From an uncultured Prevotellaceae bacterium (GTDB lineage Bacteria; Bacteroidota; Bacteroidia; Bacteroidales; Bacteroidaceae): DNA of 63,309 nucleotides. The notes under the pieces were generated by a model. It saw only the letters and a program-made list of their open reading frames with translations. It was not told where the DNA came from and made no database searches. The stretch covers positions 1 to 63,309 of the forward strand of contig ONCZ01000006.1 of the NCBI GenBank assembly GCA_900316445.1, written 5' to 3'. Position 1 is the stretch's first letter; each line of letters opens with the position of its first letter. Position numbers and translations under genes: made by a program. Of the stretch, positions 24,300 through 32,338 are shown in pieces.

Positions 24300-25361
24300 C
24301 TATACGATCTGTTCCAAGGCATCGATGTCGGCCTCGGTGGTGGCCCAGCTGGTGACGAAACGGCAGATGGTGTGGTGATGGTCGGTCTGTCCGAAATGGG
24401 AGAATTCGATGTGTCGGCTCAGGCGTTCCACCTGTTCGTTGTCGATGACTACAAACTGCTGGTTGGTGGGGGAGTCAACGAGGAACTGATAACCCTTTTT
24501 CTTGAAGATGGCTTTCATCCGCATGGCCATCTTGATGGCGTGTTCGGAGAGGCGGAGGTAGAGGATATCTTTCCCCTCCTGAGTAGGAGGGGTAGGGGTG
24601 GTCTGACTAAACAGGGCATCGAACTGGAGGCCGATGAGGGCACCCTTGGCGATGACGGCGCCGTGCTGCTTCTGGATGGAGAAGAAATGCTTGTGGGCCT
24701 TACGGTTGGTGAAGACAACGGCCTCGCCACAGAGGGCACCAATCTTCGTGCCACCGATGTAGAACACATCGCAATGGCGGGCCAGATAGGGCAGGGTGAC
24801 GTCGTTGCCCTCTGCCATCAGGCCATAGCCCAGCCGGGCACCGTCGATATAGAGTGGAATGTCGTACTGTTGGCATACCTTATATATATTATCTAATTCT
24901 CGGGCTGAATAGAGCGTACCCAGTTCTGTGGGGAAGGTGATGTAGACCAGTCCCGGATGAACGGCGTGGTCCTTATTGCCGTCGTGCATGTAGTCATCGA
25001 GGTATTTGTCGAGTGTGGCGGCTTCCATCTTTCCGTCGGTGTCGGGGATGGTGATGATCTTATGTTCCGTGAACTCCACGGCGCCGGCTTCATGGACGTT
25101 GATATGACCACTGCCCACACAGATGACACCCTCATACTGGTAGAGCATCGAGTCGATGGTGGTGGCATTGGTCTGGGTGCCTCCCGTCAGGAAGAAGATC
25201 TGGGCATCGGGCATGCCGCAGGCTTCGCGGATACGGTCCTTGGCCCGTTCGCTGAACTCGTCGAAGCCGTAGGGCGTCGGCTTGGCATTGTTGTATTTAA
25301 CCAAATTGTCAATCACTTGCTGACAGGCACCGTTGTTGTAATCACATTCAAAGGAAAGCAT
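24300..25361 (-). CDS. ltaE: Low-specificity L-threonine aldolase
   Basis: This PLP enzyme splits L-threonine or L-allo-threonine to glycine and acetaldehyde. The fold-type I pattern is clear: GGTQTNATTIDSMLYQYEGV near residue 55, the GARLGYGL segment, and the PLP-lysine region CDVFYIGGTKIGALCGEAVV. Residues about 252-264 (SQTTPTPPTQEGK) are encoded by hairpin repeat copy 6, an in-frame insertion between the small-domain helices that is not expected in the family. It is transcribed alone from a -7 box at 25410-25417, divergently from the DUF3089/phosphatase fusion gene. Confidence 0.93.
   Translation of the reverse strand: MLSFECDYNNGACQQVIDNLVKYNNAKPTPYGFDEFSERAKDRIREACGMPDAQIFFLTGGTQTNATTIDSMLYQYEGVICVGSGHINVHEAGAVEFTEHKIITIPDTDGKMEAATLDKYLDDYMHDGNKDHAVHPGLVYITFPTELGTLYSARELDNIYKVCQQYDIPLYIDGARLGYGLMAEGNDVTLPYLARHCDVFYIGGTKIGALCGEAVVFTNRKAHKHFFSIQKQHGAVIAKGALIGLQFDALFSQTTPTPPTQEGKDILYLRLSEHAIKMAMRMKAIFKKKGYQFLVDSPTNQQFVVIDNEQVERLSRHIEFSHFGQTDHHHTICRFVTSWATTEADIDALEQIV
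24571..24607 (+). repeat. GC-rich hairpin repeat, copy 6 (inside ltaE)
   Basis: CCCCTCCTGAGTAGGAGGGG then TAGGGGTGGTCTGA; in frame on the minus strand. Confidence 0.92.
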
Positions 25362-25409
25362 GGATATATATTTACGATTTACAAATTTACGATTTATTAT
25401 TTATGTGTG

Positions 25410-25417
25410 CAAAGGTA
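25410..25417 (-). promoter_or_regulatory. Probable ltaE promoter (-7 box)
   Basis: TACCTTTG on the minus strand, about 48 bp before the ltaE ATG. Confidence 0.6.
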
Positions 25418-25425
25418 GTATATTT

Positions 25426-25493
25426 ACCGCAGATTACACAGATTATACAGATTATTTTCATTTTTTTTCTGCGGAATCTGTGTAATCTGCGGT
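25426..25493. repeat. 19-bp perfect inverted repeat between divergent promoters
   Basis: ACCGCAGATTACACAGATT (25426-25444) and its exact reverse complement (25475-25493) flank 30 bp of mostly T. They sit between the ltaE and phosphatase -7 boxes. Confidence 0.85.
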
Positions 25494-25501
25494 TATTTTT
25501 G

Positions 25502-25509
25502 TAAATTTG
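25502..25509 (+). promoter_or_regulatory. Probable promoter of the phosphatase pair (-7 box)
   Basis: TAAATTTG ends 8 bp before the ATG at 25518, so the transcript is probably leaderless or nearly so. Confidence 0.65.
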
Positions 25510-25517
25510 CACCCGAA

Positions 25518-27692
25518 ATGATCAAGAAAGTACTTCTGATATTCCTTATAGAACTTATGGGGACTAGTCCCGTGAGTTCTCAAAGAGACATCATGCCACC
25601 TGCTCCTGATTATGGGGACGCTTCACAATGGTATATCCACGACCAGAACGGCGTTGCTGACATCTTCTATGTGATCTCCACAGAGACGGGCGACCACATG
25701 GAGGGTACTGATACCTGCCATTTCGCCAATACCAAACATCCCCACCAACGGGCTCAGATGCTGATGGAGATGGCGGCAGTGGATTCCTTCTATACAGGCA
25801 AGTTGAATTATTACTCCCCCTACTATCGTCAGGTTTCCATGCATGCTTTGACTGATCCGAAACGGTTCCCAGTACGTATGGCCAGGGCGATAGAGGATGT
25901 GAAAGTGAGTTGGCAGTATTATCTGGAGCACTTTAATCAGGGCCGTCCTTTTATCCTGGCGGGTTACAGTCAGGGTGCTGCCGCCGTGTTGGCTATCATG
26001 AGGGAGATGCCCGACAGTATCGCCAAGCGGATGGTGGCATCATACGTTATCGGTTATAAGGTGACGGCTGGTGACTTGGATGATATCCAGAATCTCCGTC
26101 CTGCCAGAGGGGCAACGGATGTAGGTGTGACGGTGTGTTTTAACTCGGTGGCATCACCAGAGGGAGAACTGGCTGCCGTCAGTGGCGGGAACCTGTTGTG
26201 CATCAATCCTGCGAACTGGCGAAGAGATACGGTCAGCACCTCTTTTATATATAATATGCCGCCGGTAAGGGACACCCTCACCGTGGCCTGCGATCCGGAG
26301 CGCCATCTGTTGATGGTCGGGGGATTGGATAAACAGGAGATCCTGCCTGTCATCGGCAAGTCCGGCAATTACCATAATTATGAACTGCGGTTCTATCATC
26401 CCTTTATCCGTCAGAATATGGCAGACCGTGTGGCGGCTTATCTGAAGGCTGTCAGTCATCAACCGTCGGTTAAGGAAGAGATCTTGGAGGATGTGACTTG
26501 TGCGGCTGGCGTGAATAAGGCTTATGTTCCCGCCGTCAAGAGGTCATGGACTGCGGCGCCTGACGGTAAGTCGCCGTTTGCTATCATTGCATACGGACGT
26601 CACGGTTCTTGCTATCTGGGCAAACCGTCAGACTATGATGCGCCTCTCAATGTGTTGGCGAAGGCTGATAGTATCGACCGGCTGACACCTTTAGGCAAGA
26701 GTGTCTTGGATCGTCTGAAGCTGATACGAAGAGATGCACAAAACCATTGGGGCGAACTGACGGAAACCGGTGTCCGTCAGCAGTGTCAGATTGCCTGGGA
26801 GTTGATAGAGCGGATGCCAGAGATATTCAATAAGGATGCCACTCATCTGGGGGCACGTAGCCTGAGGAACACCCGATGCATGCTTTCGATGGAACAGCTG
26901 ATGATGCATGTGGCGAGGGCTTGCCGTATCCGTGTCTATCATAATGCCAGCAATGAATATTCCTATTATCTGAATCATCAGGAGGAAGAGCATCTCCGTA
27001 TCCGGAAAGACTCTCTGGCTAAGGTGGCATTTGATGCCTTCTCAAAGAAATACGAGGATGGTGACCGACTGGCGAAGACACTCTTTACTGACCCAGATTA
27101 CATTCGTGACCAGGTGGATGTGCAGACACTGAGCGACCAGCTCTTCAAGATTGCCGGCAGTATACAGAATACCAGTCTGGATGGGAAAGTGTCGCTCTAT
27201 GACTTATTTACGGAAGATGAAATCTATCATCAATGGAAGAAGCAGAATGCCTGGAACTATGTGAACTATGGGAATTTTAGGAGAGAAGGAGTAAGGAGAG
27301 AAGGAGAAAAGGAGGGTCTGGAGCATCGCCTCCTGCGTCGCCTGTTGCATGATGCAGATACAGCCCTGACCATGAAAGCAACGGCAGTCTTCCAATATGC
27401 CGATGAGACCAGCTTCCTCCCGTTGGTTAGCCTGATGGAAATTAATGGCTGTGGACTGGCTACCGATGATCTGGAGACGATTGACGAGAAGGGCTGGGCA
27501 GACTATCGTATCTGTCCGATGAGTGCCAACCTGCAGTGGATCCTCTATCGCAAGGATGAGGAAGATAAGGATGTGAGGATCAAGGTACTACTGAATGGTC
27601 AGGAGGCTACGCTGCCTATTCCTTCGGAGAATGCTCCTTATTATCATTTGAGGGATTTTAAAGACTATTATCTTAAAAAAGTCACAGAATGA
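25518..27692 (+). CDS. DUF3089 hydrolase fused to a degenerate histidine phosphatase domain
   Basis: The 724-residue secreted protein has two parts. Residues about 25-310 are a DUF3089-type alpha/beta hydrolase with the nucleophile elbow GYSQGAA (Ser151). Residues about 345-724 match the branch-2 histidine acid phosphatase-like domain of the next gene. In that domain the active-site motif RHGxR reads RHGSC (Arg361 to Cys365), and the proton-donor HE reads DE (Asp629-Glu630). Both catalytic changes predict loss of phosphatase activity, leaving the esterase-like half as the possible enzyme. A repeat tract encodes RREGVRREGEKEG in a loop near residue 593. It overlaps the next gene by ATGA. The substrate is unknown; an ester or inositol-phosphate-like ligand is only a guess. 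Confidence 0.85.
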   Translation: MIKKVLLIFLIELMGTSPVSSQRDIMPPAPDYGDASQWYIHDQNGVADIFYVISTETGDHMEGTDTCHFANTKHPHQRAQMLMEMAAVDSFYTGKLNYYSPYYRQVSMHALTDPKRFPVRMARAIEDVKVSWQYYLEHFNQGRPFILAGYSQGAAAVLAIMREMPDSIAKRMVASYVIGYKVTAGDLDDIQNLRPARGATDVGVTVCFNSVASPEGELAAVSGGNLLCINPANWRRDTVSTSFIYNMPPVRDTLTVACDPERHLLMVGGLDKQEILPVIGKSGNYHNYELRFYHPFIRQNMADRVAAYLKAVSHQPSVKEEILEDVTCAAGVNKAYVPAVKRSWTAAPDGKSPFAIIAYGRHGSCYLGKPSDYDAPLNVLAKADSIDRLTPLGKSVLDRLKLIRRDAQNHWGELTETGVRQQCQIAWELIERMPEIFNKDATHLGARSLRNTRCMLSMEQLMMHVARACRIRVYHNASNEYSYYLNHQEEEHLRIRKDSLAKVAFDAFSKKYEDGDRLAKTLFTDPDYIRDQVDVQTLSDQLFKIAGSIQNTSLDGKVSLYDLFTEDEIYHQWKKQNAWNYVNYGNFRREGVRREGEKEGLEHRLLRRLLHDADTALTMKATAVFQYADETSFLPLVSLMEINGCGLATDDLETIDEKGWADYRICPMSANLQWILYRKDEEDKDVRIKVLLNGQEATLPIPSENAPYYHLRDFKDYYLKKVTE
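27277..27317 (-). repeat. 27-mer repeat family (GGAGAGAAGGAGTAA), copy 1
   Basis: AGGAGAGAAGGAGTAAGGAG and following bases are the reverse complement of the tracts at 27836 and 32307. It is in frame in the fusion gene. Confidence 0.85.
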
Positions 27693-29143
27693 CACAGATG
27701 ATTATGGTCACACGGAAATCACAGAAATCACGGCGCTCGAGCTCTGCTCGCTTGCTACCGAAGGGACGCAAGAAATGGTCGACCGGTGGTCGACGCCCGG
27801 CACAGAGAATACTGCAGTCGGTACTCTTTACATTCCTCCTTCTCTCCTTACTCCTTCTCTCCTCCTCTCCTTCTTCTGCGCAGTCTGTTTTCGATATTAT
27901 CGAATTTAACCGTAGTTTTGCGGCCAGCAACTACTGTATATATCCTGATACGGTGATTCCTAACCTGACGCCGGCGCCAGAAGGCAAGGCTCCTTTCTAT
28001 ATCTCCCACTATGGCCGTCACGGTTCTCGTTATATCCAAAATCGCAGAGGGTTTGATGTCCCTTACAAGATGCTTTGCTGTGCCGACAGCCTGAATGAGC
28101 TTAGTGAGGCTGGACAAATGGTGATGAATAGCATGCGGATGATATATGCCGACACCGACAAGCACTGGGGTGACTTGACCTCTTATGGACAGAGACAGCT
28201 CCGTGGTATAGCCCAGCGAATGTTGGAAAATTTCCCAGAAGTATTCAACGGCGATGCCCATGTCGATGCCCGCAGTACTGTCGTACCTCGTTGCATCCTT
28301 TCGATGGGTTCGGCCATGCATGTCATGGCCAGCATGAACCCTCAGTTGCGTATCTCGATGAAGGCCTCGCAGGAGGATATGTGGTATATGAATCATCAAG
28401 ACCCAGTGTTAAGAAAGAATGACATGACACCAGAGGCGACGAAAGCCTATAATGAGTATATCGAACATCGTGAGCATAACGAACGGCTGATGCAGTTGCT
28501 CTTTGTCCATCCGGATTCCGTCCGTGGTGTGGTCAATGACATCTGGCTGAACTACTATCTGATTAAGCTGGGGCTTTTTCAATTGAATACACATCTGTAT
28601 AAGCATACCTATTTGATGGACATCTTCTCTTCTGAGGAAATCTATCGGCTATGGCAATGGGAAAATGTATGGTGGTATGTCTTGTATGGCGCCTGTCCGC
28701 TGAATGGGGGGCACCAGCCTTACACCCAACGTTATCTGCTCAAAAAGATCATCGAAGATGCCGACAGTTGCATCCTGTTGGAACGGCCTGGGGCGCAGTT
28801 GCGATTTGGACACGAGACGGTGCTACTGCCACTGGCATGCCTGATTGGCATCAATGGCTTCGACTTGGAAACGGATAACTTGAATGAGTTGGAAGAGAAA
28901 GGATGGTGGGCATCGAAGGTGTTCCCCATGGGCTCAAACCTCCAGTTTGTCTTCTACCGCAAGGATATCCACGACGAGGACGTGCTTTTCAAGGTGCTGT
29001 TGAACGAAAGAGAGGCTACGTTGCCTATTCCGACGGACGTAGCCCCCTATTATCATTGGAAGGATTTCCGAGAACACTATCTGAAGAAGATCGAGGACTA
29101 TGAACAGTTGCGCAATGGCGCAAGTTCGACGAAGAGCCAATAA
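27689..29143 (+). CDS. Histidine acid phosphatase-like secreted protein
   Basis: This member of the histidine phosphatase branch 2 family (phytase/MINPP-like) has RHGSR at residues 110-114 and an HE pair at 375-376, so both catalytic elements are intact. That contrasts with the preceding paralogous domain. It probably removes phosphate from small phosphomonoesters in the periplasm or outside. The N-terminus is odd: about 40 basic residues (RKSQKSRRSSSARLLPKGRK) precede a signal peptide (VLFTFLLLSLLLLSSSPSSA) that is encoded by a CTCCTTCTCTC repeat tract. The start ATG at 27689 overlaps the previous stop. The pair may act on one substrate, with the degenerate partner as a binding subunit; this is inference. 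Confidence 0.87.
   Translation: MTQMIMVTRKSQKSRRSSSARLLPKGRKKWSTGGRRPAQRILQSVLFTFLLLSLLLLSSSPSSAQSVFDIIEFNRSFAASNYCIYPDTVIPNLTPAPEGKAPFYISHYGRHGSRYIQNRRGFDVPYKMLCCADSLNELSEAGQMVMNSMRMIYADTDKHWGDLTSYGQRQLRGIAQRMLENFPEVFNGDAHVDARSTVVPRCILSMGSAMHVMASMNPQLRISMKASQEDMWYMNHQDPVLRKNDMTPEATKAYNEYIEHREHNERLMQLLFVHPDSVRGVVNDIWLNYYLIKLGLFQLNTHLYKHTYLMDIFSSEEIYRLWQWENVWWYVLYGACPLNGGHQPYTQRYLLKKIIEDADSCILLERPGAQLRFGHETVLLPLACLIGINGFDLETDNLNELEEKGWWASKVFPMGSNLQFVFYRKDIHDEDVLFKVLLNEREATLPIPTDVAPYYHWKDFREHYLKKIEDYEQLRNGASSTKSQ
27836..27872 (+). repeat. 27-mer repeat family, copy 2 (signal peptide)
   Basis: TCCTTCTCTCCTTACTCCTT and following bases encode FLLLSLLLLSS in the phosphatase signal peptide. Confidence 0.85.
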
Positions 29144-29147
29144 GTCT

Positions 29148-30110
29148 TTATAGGGCTTCGAGCATTCTCTTGATCACCACAGAACAACTGATCTCACGGT
29201 TGGCAGCCTCAGGGATGACGAGGCTGTTAGGTGATTCAATGACATCATCGGTGACAATCAGGTTACGGCGGACGGGCAGGCAGTGCATGAACTTACCATT
29301 GTTCGTCCACGACATGTGCTCGGTGTCCACCGTCCACGACATATCCTTGGATGTGATCTTGCCATAGTCGGCAGGATTGGTCACGCCGGGATTACTCCAG
29401 TTCTTGGCGTAGATGAAGTCGGCCCCTTCGAAGGCTTTTTTCTGATCGTACTCCACACGGGCATTGCCGACGAACAGAGGATCGAGCTCATAGCCTTCGG
29501 GGTGGGTGATGACGAGATCGACATCAGCAGCGTTCATCCACTGGGCGAAGCTGTTGGGCACTGCCTGTGGCAAAGCACGGCAATGGGGAGCCCAGGTCAG
29601 CACGACCTTCGGACGCTTGACGGTCTTATGCTCCTCGATGGTAATGAGGTCTGCGAAGGCCTGCAAGGGATGCACGGTGGCAGTCTCCATCGCGAAGACG
29701 GGACGGCCAGAGTATTTGATAAACTGGTTCAGCACGGTCTCTGCATAGTCATACTCACGGTCTGTCAGTCCGGCAAAGGAGCGTACACCGATGAGGTCGC
29801 AGTAGCAGCCCATCACGGGGATAGCCTCCAGCAGATGCTCACTCTTGTCACCGTCCATGATGACACCACGCTCCGTCTCCAGTTTCCAGGCACCGGCATT
29901 GACATCGAGCACGATGACATTCATGCCTAAGTTCATGGCGGCCTTCTGGGTGGACAGACGGGTACGCAACGAGTTGTTGAAGAAGATCATCATCAGGGTT
30001 TTGTTCTTGCCCAGATGCTGATACTTATAACGGTCGTTCTTAATCTCAAATGCTTCGGCCATCGCCTTATCCAACGGCCCGATATCCTGTACGTTTATAA
30101 ATGTATGCAT
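29148..30110 (-). CDS. argF': N-succinylornithine (acetylornithine-type) carbamoyltransferase
   Basis: This carbamoyltransferase shows the carbamoyl-phosphate site SLRTR (residues 47-51), the HPLQAFADL motif, and the C-terminal MHCLPVRRN block. It lacks the usual ornithine DxxxSMG motif. The sequence, with EHLLEAIPVMGCYCDLIGVR, fits the Bacteroides class shown to use N-succinyl-L-ornithine rather than ornithine. It makes N-succinylcitrulline in arginine synthesis. It is the last gene of the minus-strand arg/pro cluster, separated from proA by a 119-bp repeat element holding a micro-ORF. Bacteroidetes orthologues are established; substrate choice here is by family. Confidence 0.9.
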   Translation of the reverse strand: MHTFINVQDIGPLDKAMAEAFEIKNDRYKYQHLGKNKTLMMIFFNNSLRTRLSTQKAAMNLGMNVIVLDVNAGAWKLETERGVIMDGDKSEHLLEAIPVMGCYCDLIGVRSFAGLTDREYDYAETVLNQFIKYSGRPVFAMETATVHPLQAFADLITIEEHKTVKRPKVVLTWAPHCRALPQAVPNSFAQWMNAADVDLVITHPEGYELDPLFVGNARVEYDQKKAFEGADFIYAKNWSNPGVTNPADYGKITSKDMSWTVDTEHMSWTNNGKFMHCLPVRRNLIVTDDVIESPNSLVIPEAANREISCSVVIKRMLEAL

Positions 30111-30120
30111 TTCTTTTTTT

Positions 30121-30239
30121 GTTTATAGTTTAATGTTTATAGTTTATAGTTGATTACTTCTATAGTTTCCAGTGATTCTTTCAAGGGCTTGCCAGGTTAT
30201 CATCTATAAACTATAAACCATCAACTATAAACTTTATAC
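30121..30239 (-). repeat. 119-bp TTTATAG inverted element, copy A
   Basis: The whole proA-argF' gap is one element: GTTTATAG-type tracts in inverted orientation on both sides of about 60 bp. It aligns without gaps to 34658-34776 at about 90% identity. Confidence 0.9.
30144..30203 (-). CDS. 19-residue micro-ORF in element A
   Basis: The frame starts ATG-ATA-ACC right after the left tract and stops in the right tract, giving MITWQALERITGNYRSNQL. The copy at 34681-34740 has the same length and frame with mostly mild changes (WQALE, YR and NQL kept). I do not recognise the peptide. Whether it is translated is unknown; retention of the frame in two copies is the only support. It could also be the relic of a longer gene. 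Confidence 0.35.
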   Translation of the reverse strand: MITWQALERITGNYRSNQL

Positions 30240-31480
30240 TATGGTCTCGTTTGTCCTTCACCTTCGATGAGCCATTTGTAGGTGCAGATCTCTTCCAGCG
30301 CCATCGGACCACGGGGACCCAGCTTCTGGGTGGAAATGCCGATCTCTGCACCGAGGCCGAACTGCGCACCGTCGGTAAACGAGGTGGGGACATTCCAATA
30401 GACGCAGGCGGCATCGACATGGGCCTGGAACTTTCGGGCAGTGGCCTCATTCATGGTGATGATGGATTCGCTATGGCCGGAACCGTTGGCATCGATATGG
30501 TCTAAGGCCTCGTCGAGAGATGCAACGGTCTTGATGGCGAGTTTGTAATCCATAAACTCCGTGCCGAAGCTGTCCTCGGTGGCATGCTCCAGGTAGGGGT
30601 ACTTGCCGCTGAGGGCTGCAAAGGCTTTCTCGTCGGCATAGATGATCACGTTCTTCTCTGCCATCTTCTCGCAGAGAGCGGGAAGGTCTGGAAGACGGCT
30701 CTCGTGAATGAGCAGGCAGTCGAGGGCGTTGCAGACAGAGACGCGACGGGTTTTGGCATTGTTGATGATGGCCTTGCCCATACCGAGATCACCCTCTTCG
30801 TCGAAATAGGTGTTCACCACACCGGCACCCGTCTCAATCACCGGCACCCGGGCGGTATCCCTGACGAAGTCGATGAGCTTACGACCGCCACGGGGGATGC
30901 AGAGATCCACGTAGCCCACGGCATTGAGCATCTCACCGGTAGCCTCATGGGTGGCGGGCAGCAGGGCAACGACATCAGGACTGACACCATATTTTTCCAA
31001 GATCTCATGAATCAGTGCCACCTCCTCACGGTTGGAGCAGTCGGCATCCTTGCCGCCTTTCAGCACACAGGCGTTACCGCTCTTGAAACAGAGGGAGAAG
31101 ACGTCGAAGGTCACGTTGGGACGGGCCTCGTAGATCATGCCGATGACACCGAAGGGCACAGAGACACGACAGAGGCGCAGACCGTTAGGCAATGTCCTCT
31201 GCTTAGTGATGTGTCCTAAGGGTGTAGGCAGGGTGGCGACGTTGCGCATATCGGAGGCGATGCCTTCCAGACGACTGTCCGTCAGTTGCAAACGGTCATA
31301 GAGGGGATTGTCCTTCGACATCTTGGCCAGGTCCTGAGCGTTGGCGTCAAGGATCCTTACCTTATTATTAATAATAGCATCGGCAACGGCATTGAGTATC
31401 TCGTTGCGCTGCCCGTCGCTCAGCAAGGCCAGGCTCTTACTGGCGCGCTTCACTCTCTCAAAAGTCTCTTTCAGTTGCAT
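30239..31480 (-). CDS. proA: Glutamate-5-semialdehyde dehydrogenase (gamma-glutamyl phosphate reductase)
   Basis: ProA reduces gamma-glutamyl phosphate to glutamate semialdehyde with NADPH, the second step of proline synthesis. The 413-residue protein has the expected family motifs: [37 protein letters not shown], the catalytic cysteine segment [15 protein letters not shown], and the C-terminal [20 protein letters not shown]. It lies 37 bp after proB, the usual coupling of kinase and reductase. The last codons run into a TTTATAG repeat element. Confidence 0.96.
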   Translation of the reverse strand: MQLKETFERVKRASKSLALLSDGQRNEILNAVADAIINNKVRILDANAQDLAKMSKDNPLYDRLQLTDSRLEGIASDMRNVATLPTPLGHITKQRTLPNGLRLCRVSVPFGVIGMIYEARPNVTFDVFSLCFKSGNACVLKGGKDADCSNREEVALIHEILEKYGVSPDVVALLPATHEATGEMLNAVGYVDLCIPRGGRKLIDFVRDTARVPVIETGAGVVNTYFDEEGDLGMGKAIINNAKTRRVSVCNALDCLLIHESRLPDLPALCEKMAEKNVIIYADEKAFAALSGKYPYLEHATEDSFGTEFMDYKLAIKTVASLDEALDHIDANGSGHSESIITMNEATARKFQAHVDAACVYWNVPTSFTDGAQFGLGAEIGISTQKLGPRGPMALEEICTYKWLIEGEGQTRP

Positions 31481-31504
31481 AATTCAATCTTTAGAAGTAT
31501 CTAC

Positions 31505-31542
31505 TTCCCCTCCTGAGTTAGGAGGGGTTAGGGGTGGTCTGA
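31505..31542 (+). repeat. GC-rich hairpin repeat, copy 7 (end of proB)
   Basis: CCCCTCCTGAGTTAGGAGGGG-type hairpin followed by TTAGGGGTGGTCTGA. On the minus strand it encodes the proB C-terminus QTTPNPS and its stop. Confidence 0.9.
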
Positions 31543-32306
31543 ACAGGCGTAAACTCCGTATGTGGAGTCTCGTTATTGTGCTCAATCAGATCCACGAGGA
31601 TGTTCTCACGCTCACCATTGGCGATGATGACACGGATGCCGGCCTGGGACACCTTGGCGGCAGTGGTGTACTTCGAGTGCATACCACCACGACCGAAGGC
31701 GCTCTTCTCGGGTTGGATGTATTCAGAGAGGTCGCGGCCGGGAGCCACCTCACGGATGAGTTCGGCACTGGGATCATCGGGATGGGTGGTGAAGATGCCG
31801 TCGATGTTCGAGAGCAGAATGAGGGTGTCTGCCTGCATCATCTGGGCGATGAGGCCGGAGAGCTCGTCGTTATCCGTAAACATCAGCTCTGTGACGCTGA
31901 CGGTGTCGTTCTCGTTGACGATGGGCAGCACGTCGTTCTCCAGCATCACCGTCATACAAGCCCGCTGGTTGCGATACTGCTCGCCAGGCTCGAAGTTCTC
32001 CTTCATCGTCAGCACCTGGCCTACGTGGATGCCGAACTCGCGGAACAGGTCATAGTAAAGTCCCACGAGTTTCACCTGACCCACAGCGGAGAACAACTGG
32101 CGCTGCTCCACGGAGTCGAGGGAGTGGTCGATACGCAGTTCGCCCCGTCCGGAGGCCATGGCACCCGACGATACGACGATCACCTCGATGCCCTGCTTCC
32201 GCAGCCAGGCAATCTGGTCTACGAGTGCCGACATCCGGGTGACATCCAGTTTCCCGTCTTTCCGTGTCAGCACGTTCGAACCGATCTTTACAACAATCCT
32301 CTTCAT
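31518..32306 (-). CDS. proB: Glutamate 5-kinase (kinase domain only)
   Basis: This amino-acid kinase phosphorylates glutamate at the gamma-carboxyl, the first step of proline synthesis. Motifs are VVKIGSNVLTRKDG at the N-terminus, VVSSGAMASGRGEL, NENDTVSVTELMFTDNDELS and GRGGMHSKYTTAAKVSQAGI. At 262 residues it lacks the C-terminal PUA domain of the E. coli enzyme (367 residues), which may alter proline feedback. The tail FTPVQTTPNPS is encoded by hairpin repeat copy 7, which also supplies the stop codon. It overlaps no neighbour; the acyl-CoA ligase lies 12 bp upstream. Confidence 0.95.
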   Translation of the reverse strand: MKRIVVKIGSNVLTRKDGKLDVTRMSALVDQIAWLRKQGIEVIVVSSGAMASGRGELRIDHSLDSVEQRQLFSAVGQVKLVGLYYDLFREFGIHVGQVLTMKENFEPGEQYRNQRACMTVMLENDVLPIVNENDTVSVTELMFTDNDELSGLIAQMMQADTLILLSNIDGIFTTHPDDPSAELIREVAPGRDLSEYIQPEKSAFGRGGMHSKYTTAAKVSQAGIRVIIANGERENILVDLIEHNNETPHTEFTPVQTTPNPS

Positions 32307-32338
32307 CTCCTTCTCTCCTTACTCCTTCTCTCCTTTCT
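32307..32338 (+). repeat. 27-mer repeat family, copy 3
   Basis: TCCTTCTCTCCTTACTCCTT followed by CTCTCCT fills the ligase-proB junction and encodes the KEGEKE-type tail of the ligase. Confidence 0.85.
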
